64,000 bases of DNA from Haliclystus octoradiatus (taxonomy: Eukaryota > Cnidaria > Staurozoa > Stauromedusae > Haliclystidae): NCBI GenBank assembly GCA_916610825.1, contig OU744449.1, positions 18,507,344 to 18,571,343 of the forward strand, written 5' to 3'. The position numbers and the translations under genes were made by a program. Below the pieces are notes generated by a model. It searched no databases, was not told the origin of the DNA, and saw nothing but the letters and a program-made list of their open reading frames with translations. This document shows positions 34,112 to 42,526 of the stretch, piece after piece. Every line of letters begins with the position of its first letter. Position 1 is the first letter of the stretch.

Positions 34112-35112
34112 GGAGACTTGGGAGACTTGAACCCAAGGAGACATGGGACAAGCAAGAGTGTTCCTGATTACCTATGTAAATTATCTTCTAAAATGCTGTA
34201 TATCACTTCATTTCATGTTGTTTTTCTAAATTTCAATAATCAACAATAACTAATTGTCAAGAAATTTTGGGTTACTAGCTTTAGATAATCGTCATACGTT
34301 TTGCGGCTTCTCTTTTGATTCAATTATTTGTGGTATAAGTGTTAATTTCAATTTTGAAAGGTGCCATTGTAAAGGTTTCACTTTGATGAATCATTTGATA
34401 TAAAAAATGTGTATACATTCCTGTAGATGAGGAGTGCAGTCTCATTTTTTTGCTGGGAAGCCAAACGGGGAGACATGGAATGACTCGTTTTAGCATCAAC
34501 GACAAATGGCAAACTAATTGCATTTGGTGGAGATATGAGTTTGTTATCATTTCTATGCGCTATATTTGACTTTCGTTACTTTGCAGAGATAAAGTTGCTA
34601 AATCCATTACAATTAGACTGATGACAGGTGCGTCAAAAATTGATGCTCTTTATTAATGCTAAAATTTCTTCTTACGTCATCTGTTCTAGTGTCTGATACT
34701 GAACAGGTATTTGTCAGTTATGTAACGAAATTAAACAAAAATAGGCCTGATCCATGCCCGGGGATCCATAGGCAAGAGCCTCTATCCCGTGTTCCGCTCC
34801 ATGAAACTGAGAGTCGCTGTCGCTGTATGAAATGGAGTTCTGACGTAATGCACACAGGCCAACGGCGTTTGACTAGGGGATCCATGTCACCCCACCGCGT
34901 CCCAAGTAAAATCGAGTCAGGTTCAACAGCTTCTCAATCTTTTTCCGATTTCCGCAAGACCTAATATTGAATCATTGGAAAGTCAAATTGAAATATTTCG
35001 AATTCGTAGCAAAGATTACTTGACAGGGTGCAATTATTTTAAAGATGCTTATAGTTATTGTCTTCAGTACTTGAATGAGGCATGTCACCCCACCGCGTCC
35101 CAAGTCTCCCCA
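34112..35112. mobile_element. Probable ~1-kb MITE with GGGGAGACTTGGGA ends and a captured fragment
   Basis: GGGGAGACTTGGGAG at 34,112 is the reverse complement of CTCCCAAG-type sequence at the right end (TCCCAAGTCTCCCC, ending about 35,112). The right terminal sequence CATGTCACCCCACCGCGTCC occurs twice, on both sides of an exact 172-bp transposase piece. Boundaries are approximate and no target duplication was identified. Confidence 0.45.
34906..35077 (+). pseudogene. Captured 172-bp hAT transposase fragment
   Basis: All 172 bases equal 31,873-32,044 of the hAT transposase with no visible mismatch or indel. A 25-bp direct repeat (starting CATGTCACCCCACCGCGTCC) flanks it at 34,883-34,907 and 35,081-35,105. 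The identity means a very recent event, while the parent gene is already dead. Confidence 0.9.
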
Positions 35113-35726
35113 CTCAAACAGTTGGTATTCCACACAAAATATTTGAAAAAATGCTACATTAACGTAACTGATATTCTTACCCTTTTGAATTGAGCATTTT
35201 GGCTAATTACTGACATAAAATTTGTTACATTTGCTCAACCAGAATAATTTACATGCACATGAAATTTCATAAAGCATAGTAAAGTTAACATTTATCCAGT
35301 ACATAACAGCCGGCTATGATATGTGGAGATACTGGCCACTATGTGCAGGTAGTCTTACTATATAGGTTAATTCAATAACTGCTAGGATGACCAATACACA
35401 CAGGGATGGTGGCTGATGACTACATGAAGGTGACCGCGACAGCAAGTTTGAATTTAACATACCAATTTTCTTATTAATCGAAAAGTTAAACATGAACATT
35501 TTAATCCGGCTATTTGTCACAAATTTTCTTCCAGGATTATCAAGTCCATCTCGATTTTTTTCTGTACCCTTATATAACTGTAACTCTATAACTTAGATTT
35601 GACTCCTCTTTCAGGCTAGCATAGAGTTGATTTAAAAAACATAATCATTAATCTGTTGATGGTTTGAGGTTGGAATATTATTTGATCTTTGAATCAATTT
35701 TTACCTTCGTTGCCTCGAACAGAATT

Positions 35727-35737
35727 ACGCATGCGCA
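35727..35737. promoter_or_regulatory. NRF1-like motif in a small CpG-rich promoter
   Basis: ACGCATGCGCA fits the NRF1 consensus palindrome (GCGCATGCGC type). It lies 23-32 bp upstream of the candidate start codons of the gene at 35,760, in an otherwise AT-rich neighbourhood that turns CpG-rich (CCGGACGGCT repeated) for about 90 bp. Confidence 0.5.
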
Positions 35738-35759
35738 GATTGAGTGCCGGACGGCTATC

Positions 35760-35867
35760 ATGTTGAAAATGGCGTCCGGCTACCGGACGGCTAACCACGT
35801 CGTATTAGGACTTGAGTATATTGTATTGAAAAAATGTATTTCTTGTAAAAATGTTTGTAAGGGTATG
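35760..35867 (+). CDS. Unknown gene, exon 1
   Basis: It begins at ATG 35,760 or, with a better context, 35,769 (MASGYRTANHVVLGLEYIV). It contains CISCKNVC and ends at ATG|GTATGAGT in phase 0. It sits immediately behind the NRF1-like motif. Confidence 0.45.
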
Positions 35868-37594
35868 GTATGAGTACTTAAAATTTCAAATATAGAATAA
35901 GAATTGCAAATGTTTTGTATTTGTAAATAATGAAAGGAGGGGTACTTAGAAAACATTTTCTTCAATTACAAAGTCAAATTAATATTTCGGCTTCACTCAA
36001 TTGCAATTGAGAAGGTTGAGGCTTCACACAAGGATGATATAACTTGTTTAATTAATCAGCCACATTTATATAAACTCATATGGTTAGCATGCATACTAGT
36101 CATCTGATAATAGATAAATTAATAAATGGTAATACCAGTTTCTCCTTGTTGTCTGAGCAGCGATGAAAATTAATTTTGAGTATCCATTTATCTTCAGAAC
36201 CATCAAATCTTTGATTTTATTCTTTTACGTGTATAGATTCATTCCAGAAAGCACAGTCAATTGATACTTCAAACCTAGAAACGGAGGAGGGAGAGGGATG
36301 CGGTGAGAAAAGAAAATGTAACCGCAAGAGGAGCTATGACGATCAACTTGAATCGGATTCCGAAGAATCCCCACGTAAGATTGCTAATATCAATATAATT
36401 TAGAACGATCACAGCTAAACAATATATCTAATTTATTAACTTCTTCATCTTACAGCTTCTTGTATTTCTGATTCAGCTAATACGTTGAGAAAAAAAAAGT
36501 ACAGTTCGATAGTGACTATACGCCTCCGAGGTACATCCATCAAAGTAGGATGCGGCATGATATGGATAACAAAGTCACCGATGAATGCCATAGCCCAAGT
36601 AATAATAGTGTATTGCTCTGCTACATTTAAAATATTTCATATGGTACGATAAATATCAATTAATTATATCCATTGAATACGTGTGCATGGTTTCCCATTT
36701 CAGCGATACGCAGCTTCAGATCCAATCCGCGTTCAAATACATCGCACATTCACACTGATAACCACCGCAGCCACATTTGCGAACAGCAGATGCCTGCAAG
36801 GACGACACAAGCTGGTAAGAATTATACTTGATTTATTAGTACGTTTGCTTGTGAATCATTCAATCTTTTCACTTTTCGATGTCGTTACAACAGGCTGCTA
36901 TTACTATATTTCTGTAGACTCTTCTTCGACTACATCTTCAAACGCCTCAAACAATCATCCGAATCATTCCGAATCATCAATCCAATTAACCAACTGGCAA
37001 ATGAAGATTGAAAGTAAGAATATCAATATTGCCCCTATCTTCTACAATTAAGAATATAGAAATCCTCAGACATTTATGTATGTCTTTATGTGTGTATGTA
37101 ATTGTATAGGAATGCGCATGGACTATTTGAAAAGGTGCCCATTTAAACCAGGTGGCTCAAAGTATGAGGTAAAACAATATTTCAAAGTATCTGATATCGT
37201 AGATTCTAGAGTAACTAAGTATCTGAAATAAGCATCCGCGGACGTAAGTCCTAAGGCGGGGGGGACATACATCCAATAAAATGTTTTGAGTCAGAATTCG
37301 TGCAATTTTGAATGTATTACGGTACTGAAGCTTCCAAATATCAAGTGCCGCGCCTTTTTTCAGCAAAAATGCCCATTTCGTCGGGCAAATAATTGACAAA
37401 TATCTGCCTGGTCACATCAATAACACCTACTTCTTTCATCAAATTGAGAACGATGAAGTACCTGATTCAAAGCATGATTCCACTTTATTCAATGTCAAAA
37501 ATTATATTTTCATTTCTCTTTTTAGGAAAACCAAAGAAACAGAAAAGAGATGAGTACTTTTTCAAAACGATACGATATATATAATTTTAATTAA
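35760..37594 (+). CDS. Unrecognised multi-exon gene, at least six phase-consistent exons
   Basis: Exons: 35,760-35,867, 36,248-36,374, 36,456-36,598, 36,704-36,814, 36,918-37,013 (alternative acceptor gives 36,894) and 37,110-37,168. Possible later exons are 37,364 to about 37,490 and 37,526-37,594. Introns have GT-AG ends in phases 0,1,1,1,1. The better start is ATG 35,769, with AAAATGGCG context. The product is hydrophilic and Ser/Asn/Arg-rich: KRKCNRKRSYDDQ with ESDSEESP looks like a nuclear, phosphorylatable segment; then FDSDYTPPRYIHQSRMRHDM; then a Cys-containing YLKRCPFKPGGSKYE. Exon 3 needs a 1-base shift at an A9 run (36,491-36,499). The join to the last exons is unresolved in phase. 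No homologous family is recognised. Confidence 0.5.
36248..36374 (+). CDS. Unknown gene, exon 2
   Basis: The acceptor TTCATTCCAG leads into 42 open codons with CGEKRKCNRKRSYDDQ, then an acidic-serine stretch. The donor is CCAC|GTAAGA in phase 1. Confidence 0.55.
36456..36598 (+). CDS. Unknown gene, exon 3 (frame change at an A9 run)
   Basis: The acceptor TTCATCTTACAG fits phase 1 and reads SCISDSANTLRKK. After the A9 run the plausible frame shifts by one to FDSDYTPPRYIHQSRMRH, ending CCCAA|GTAATA in phase 1, which the next exon requires. The slip may be an assembly error or real damage. Confidence 0.45.
36704..36814 (+). CDS. Unknown gene, exon 4
   Basis: The acceptor GGTTTCCCATTTCAG is followed by 36 open codons (TIRSFRSNPRSNTSHIHTDN). 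The donor GCTG|GTAAGA is in phase 1. Confidence 0.5.
36918..37013 (+). CDS. Unknown gene, exon 5
   Basis: The acceptor TATATTTCTGTAG, or in-frame CAACAG 24 bases earlier, leads into a Ser/Thr/Asn-rich stretch and then SIQLTNWQMKIE. The donor GAAA|GTAAGA is in phase 1. Confidence 0.5.
37110..37168 (+). CDS. Unknown gene, exon 6
   Basis: The acceptor TAATTGTATAG is followed by RMRMDYLKRCPFKPGGSKYE. The donor GAG|GTAAAA is in phase 0; GTGGCT inside the exon is an alternative phase-1 donor. Confidence 0.5.
37364..37490 (+). CDS. Unknown gene, candidate later exon (phase unresolved)
   Basis: A strong acceptor (CGCCTTTTTTCAG) precedes an open stretch reading KNAHFVGQIIDKYLPGHINN and then YFFHQIENDEVPDSKHD. 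It would need a phase-2 partner that I cannot find, and its donor is unclear. Confidence 0.35.
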
Positions 37595-37814
37595 AAGTGT
37601 TCAAAAAGATATGCTATCAATAGATATCAATGAAAATCATATACTATTGCAATGTTGTGATATTACTTTGTTTCATTTTCTATATTAATATATTTCGCTA
37701 ATATTACACGATCTTTGGAACATGATGGAACCGAGGCTATAAAACTGAGAGACATTATTAAGTCCAGCAAAAATTAAACAAAATTGGAATTAAAAATTGA
37801 AAATGGGCCACGCA

Positions 37815-38170
37815 AAAATTTCTGTGTCGGACGTTCACGGAACATTCACTGAACCTTCCTCGAACCTTCACAGAACTTTCCGTGAACGTTTAAAGGGGCA
37901 AGATTGACCGGCGACCGCTGCGAGCACAAGTTGAATTTATGCTTAGCGTAATTCAACCGTCTCGCTTTGAAACTATTGTTCTACGCAGGCCTAATCTGTT
38001 ATAAATTCATGTCAACAATGTACATTGTGTTATGAACAATGAACATGCACGTGATCCGAAGTGCGCAGCGCCTGCCGGTCATTTTTGCTCCTTTAATCAT
38101 ATCTACAAAGTACGTCTGTGAACGTTTGCGGAACGCTCGATTGACCGCAAATTGAACGTTCACGGAACAT
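37815..38170. repeat. GAACGTTC-family repeat split by a TTAA element
   Basis: Two half-copies of the palindrome-rich repeat seen at 32,695 (TCGGACGTTCACGGAAC on the left, TTGAACGTTCACGGAAC on the right) flank the 199-bp element at 37,894-38,092, showing order of insertion. Confidence 0.65.
37894..38092. mobile_element. piggyBac-like MITE, TTAA target, 199 bp
   Basis: The ends AGGGGCAAGATTGACCGGC and GCCGGTCATTTTTGCTCCT are inverted repeats, bounded by TTAA at 37,890-37,893 and 38,093-38,096. TTAA duplication is the signature of piggyBac-type transposition. Confidence 0.7.
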
Positions 38171-38369
38171 CCACTGTTTGCCGGGACGTAACTCATTCAT
38201 ACATATATCGATATATATTTGCATCAAATTCAGGGTAAATTATAATTGTGCCTGCCCTATGAGTCTATTTGACAAAAACTAAAATTACAACGTAACGATA
38301 TTGTGAGATTGGTTCGGAATTTAGGCGTGCGGGGATCGGATTTACAGAAAATTGATTACAGGTACGAAT

Positions 38370-38500
38370 GCGATGGTGATCTGAATCCGATCCGAACAAG
38401 AATCTTAGATATAATCCGATCCACTAAAAATATCACTACAAATTCGACCCGATCCGATGACCTGATTTGGACTATAGGATTTGTGTCGGATTCGCACATC
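38370..38500. repeat. ATCCGATCC-rich dispersed repeat, copy 1
   Basis: Repeated AATCCGATCCGAA, ATAATCCGATCC and ACCCGATCCGATGA within 130 bp. Further copies occur at 43,945-44,100 and 44,925-45,035. The 98-codon open frame at 38,303 is made of this repeat and is not a gene. Confidence 0.6.
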
Positions 38501-38610
38501 TTTACTCCGGAATCTCACTTATCTGCACGCAGTCTATGCGAAGACAAATCTTTAAGCGTTGTCCGCGAACGCTGTCAGCGGATGCAGAAATTGGAATGAA
38601 GTCAATTTAA

Positions 38611-39385
38611 AGGGAGAATACTGACCGGGGAACGTTGCGCGCGGAACTTGAATTCTTCATACCAAATTCAAGTACTCGTTTTGAAACAGAGTCGGCCTCG
38701 CCTTAATTCTATTGTTTTGAACGAAATAATCAAAAGCACGAGACAGGAACAAATGTCGAAGCCGTGAACTCGTGACAATCATCAACGAATCAATGTTTTT
38801 GAACAACGATTTATTCCATGTATTTAACTCAGATTCGCATAGTTTTATTGAATTATCACATTAGTTTGCTTTTGGTATATTTATCCTTGGTTATATTTAC
38901 TGAAGTTGCCTTGTTATTAGTTGGCAAGCTTTTATGGACCGATCGTTACATCAAAAACATGAAAAAGAACGATAGTCGATACGCAAGATGACCTAAGATG
39001 TCAAGAAACACAAGGATTTGGCTTTATAACAAAAATAAAAATGTTAAACAAGGTTCTTGTTTAGTGTTACTTTCGTTCAACATATCAATCGAACTGATCG
39101 AACTAAAACCGCTTCTGCACATCATACTTTTTATACTGTTGATCACATAGTAAACAATACATTAAAGTCCAGAACGTGATAAAATAAGTACGTAGTATTG
39201 CTCCCAAATTGTGATTTTAATTTGTTCATCTGAAAGGCTTTACCATAAAATCAACATACGGCCAGAATAATAAAACGAAGCTCACTCGGAACTCACACGC
39301 ACGGCAGCTTTTCTCAAAGCTTTGTTTAAATTGATGACGTATGAGTTGGTTGAGCGCGCAATGTTCCCCGGTCAGTATTCTCCCT
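38611..39385. mobile_element. piggyBac-like non-autonomous element, TTAA target, 775 bp
   Basis: The ends AGGGAGAATACTGACCGGGG and CCCCGGTCAGTATTCTCCCT are inverted repeats, about 35 bp in total, with TTAA at 38,607-38,610 and 39,386-39,389. It shares the TGACCGG core of its ends with the 199-bp element at 37,894, so the two look like one family. No transposase is seen. Confidence 0.7.
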
Positions 39386-40171
39386 TTAATGGTGGATTCT
39401 ATAACATAGCCAAGTCGTGCAAGCCGTGACGTCACATATGTTTGAAAGTGAGATTATGATAATAGTTAAACAGAGGCTTGTTGCAAAACATAATAAGCGG
39501 GAAACATGAAATTTGATGTCGTCGAACGGCATAGATCGAACTATGTACAGTATGACAGTATGGATAGCGATGAGGCTATCAATGAATGTCCACTACGTCT
39601 ATACTACACATAAATTCACAAACAGGATTAGATATATTTTTCGAAAACTTTAATGATACATAAGATGATACATATTCTGGTTGGCGGTTATATCATAAAG
39701 ATTAAAGAATAAATAAATATACTGTGAGTCGGAAATGAATGTTTTACGCTTGCATTTAACGTGACCCATGTATAAAGAAATGATAGAAAAACAATAGCAA
39801 TTTTTTGTATTTTAGTCAAAAATTCGAACAAGCTTTGCCTTCTCTTCTGAAGTTTTAGAAGCCTTTGGTCGTCCACTTCAGGAAGCGATGATGGAATTTT
39901 AAACCCTTTCGATGGCATAGCATTCACAAGTGCAGGCAATTGTTTTAATCAATGCCAACAGATGAACGATATTGATGCAATCGTCAAGGAAAAAAGATAG
40001 TGGGAGTTGTGGGATAGCTTCTCTGTTGGTTGGGGTTTTTGGGAATTTTTATGCAAAATACTCCTCCTGAAAAATTGGGAATGAAACAACAACACAATCT
40101 GGAAAATTATGTCAATTTACCAAAGAAAGGACAACGGAGGACCGTGACTTTAAAAACTATGACCTCCACAC

Positions 40172-40469
40172 CAGGGGCGCCGGAGCCATAAGACAACAGA
40201 GGCAGACCCCGCATAAAGGGCACCTTGCAGCAAAAATGTTTTCACTGTACAATGTTGTTGCCCCCCCCCAATTTCCCAACAAAATTTTGAGACATTACGT
40301 CAAGCAAAATGGACACCTACCACCTAGGTCACAGGCATGTATAGCATACGCCTGTTGTTGTTGTACTGTTGTTTTTCATCTTCCTTTAACGTGGTTGATC
40401 TGGAAAGTTTATGATACTTACACATAAGGGCACCTACTGCCCTTATACCCCCAGCTCCGACGCCCCTGT
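40172..40469. mobile_element. Non-autonomous hAT-like element
   Basis: The ends CAGGGGCGCCGGAGCC and AGCTCCGACGCCCCTG are inverted repeats. The flanks share TCCACAC on both sides (40,165-40,171 and 40,470-40,476), one base short of a usual hAT duplication. The open frame at 40,236 inside it is not a gene. Confidence 0.7.
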
Positions 40470-41132
40470 CCACACATTTATAACTGTAGGCTACCATGGA
40501 ATTTCATTTCAAATATTATATAACTATCACTTCAAATACAAGTGAATACGAACAAAAAATAGATTAGTCGACTGATAGTTTGTACCAAGTGACGTATTTT
40601 GAAACATGACACAAATAATGATCAAATATAACCAGCAAATATTATAAAGTCAATAATCTTATAATCAATATTTGTATGTTGTGGACTAATCTAGAACAGG
40701 CCAAGGTAATGGTGACACGCATGACCACATAATAATCAAGAATACACCATAGCAACATCTTGAGGCTACCCAGTTGATCTCTCCTGAAAATTGAAAATTT
40801 GCAACATTAATTGACACTAACTAAGAATAATTTACATCAAAGGAACCCCAAAATGTTCCAATAAGGATGTCGAGAGTGGATAAATAGAATAAGTAGAAAC
40901 AACAGCAACGAAAGTAATTAGGCTATTAATATTGCTATCACTACAATTGAAATCATCACTTCGTCTTTGGAGAAATTATTTGGTTGATAGTGTACTATTC
41001 AAATTACTATTGGGATATTATTAAATCCATATTCGAGAGTGTATAACAATCTACAACGTCTAGACTCTCGATCCTTGATAGGAGATGAATTTTTATAAAA
41101 ACACCAATGACCTCCTTTATTTGACCCATTAC

Positions 41133-41281
41133 AGTTAACAGCCATTGTGCTGTGCAAGTAGCCTACGTTATGCAATATATCCAAATTTATGAAACATCTT
41201 ACTAATCAGTAACCTTTGCTGCTTGCAGCATTATTTGGATATCTTGCATAAATCATTTACACAGCACAATGGCTGTTAATT
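41133..41281. repeat. Hairpin-forming inverted repeat, ~48-bp arms
   Basis: TTAACAGCCATTGTGCTGTG at 41,133 pairs with CACAGCACAATGGCTGTTAA at 41,262, and TTGCATAA/ATCCAAAT blocks inside also pair, around a 40-bp loop. Confidence 0.7.
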
Positions 41282-42070
41282 AGCTGTTTGATAACGTCGT
41301 AAATCCCTTGTCAAATATGTGGCTTATAGTTATATAGTAACACAAATTCATATACAGTTACATTGCATATCGAAAGCGTTATATACAATCATGATTCCAT
41401 TCCAAAACAAATTCTACTCAAGTAAATATAGTGTATTTATAGTTTAAAACTATGTTCAAACCTGTAGACAAAAAAAGTTAATTATTACTAAAAATTATCA
41501 AACATGTTTATATATTCTTGGACATGATTAAACTTTATAATATCATACCAAATACAACACACATATTTCTATGGGATTTTACCAATATGTTACTATCATT
41601 TCCCTACACTTGGTCACTTCCTGCAGCACTATTACAATTTGTAACAGCAGTCAACAAGTAAATGAATAATTGTAGGCCTATAAATTGACTGTTCAGTTGT
41701 TTAAAATGATAATAATCGATATAGAAGATATAACGCCTATAACCTACTATTGTAAATAATATAACCCTAACCAATCTTACCTTGAAAACTAGTGGACATC
41801 TTATTTTCAAGGTTTTCGTTTCTGTAACATGCCTTTTGTATTAATTTAAATGCTCCAATATTACTCACAAGCAATATCCATTGTACGAATTGACAGAACT
41901 TTATACCAATAGCTAAATGCCAAATAATCAGAGCTAAATTCCCTACAGCTGAGAGTTTGAACAACCACATTCATTTCACTGCGCTTTACAAAATAAAATT
42001 CAAATGCAAACCATAAAATTTTAAATCGAACAGAAAGTCATGTGTCTTCTTCACCAGTCTTCTTCAGATG

Positions 42071-42078
42071 TGACGTCA
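42071..42078. promoter_or_regulatory. Perfect CRE (TGACGTCA) upstream of iPLA2
   Basis: A palindromic cAMP-response element lies 183 bp before the iPLA2 ATG, inside the transposon terminal repeat. An identical site is in the other arm at 39,427. A regulatory role is inferred. Confidence 0.4.
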
Positions 42079-42260
42079 GCGCTCGCACGACTTGGCTATG
42101 TTATAGAATCTACCCAATTTAATTATGTCCCAGTTTCACTCTGGTTTCGCCTGTTTCTATTTGACTTTGTGGGGTAGGGTGCATTGCATGCATAATAAAT
42201 GTAAAAATAAAGAAAATAAAGTCTCACAACTGATCTTTTGGTTGTGTCTTCTTTAGAATT

Positions 42261-42526
42261 ATGGGAGCCAATTCATCGTCTAGTTTGAACAAATCAAAAC
42301 TAGCTAAAGAACAAGATCACGGCGAATGTGAAACATGTACAATTATTTCAAATTCAGAAGATAGACTTCTTCGATTGATTAAAATATGTGATAAGAAAGC
42401 GAATGAAGAACAACCACAGGATGAACATGTATTTTACAAGGCCTTACTTTGTAATGCTGCAGCTAGTGAAAGATGTTTCTGCTTGTATGTAGAAGGCAAC
42501 GAAGAAACTGCAAAGAAAGATTTCAA
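42261..42526 (+). CDS. PLA2G6: iPLA2 exon 1 (N-terminus)
   Basis: The ATG is preceded by TTCTTTAGAATT, so an upstream non-coding exon is possible. MGANSSSS has Gly2 and Ser6 of an N-myristoylation signal. FYKALLCNAAASERCFCLYVE matches the N-terminal beta-rich domain of iPLA2-beta. The donor CAA|GTGAGT is in phase 2. Confidence 0.85.

Larger units (their letters stand above)
39391..42114. mobile_element. 2.7-kb element bounded by ~46-bp inverted repeats with a CRE
   Basis: 39,391-39,436 (GGTGGATTCTATAACATAGC, AAGTCGTGC, TGACGTCA) is repeated as a reverse complement at 42,069-42,114. Each arm contains the CRE palindrome TGACGTCA. The interior is non-coding apart from the nested hAT-like element at 40,172. 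The right arm ends about 150 bp before the iPLA2 start. No clear target duplication is seen, so it may be a pair of MITEs and not one element. Confidence 0.5.

Noticed and set aside
38303..38599. 98-codon open frame as a gene
   Set aside because: Its codons come from the ATCCGATCC repeat tract; no splice or motif support.
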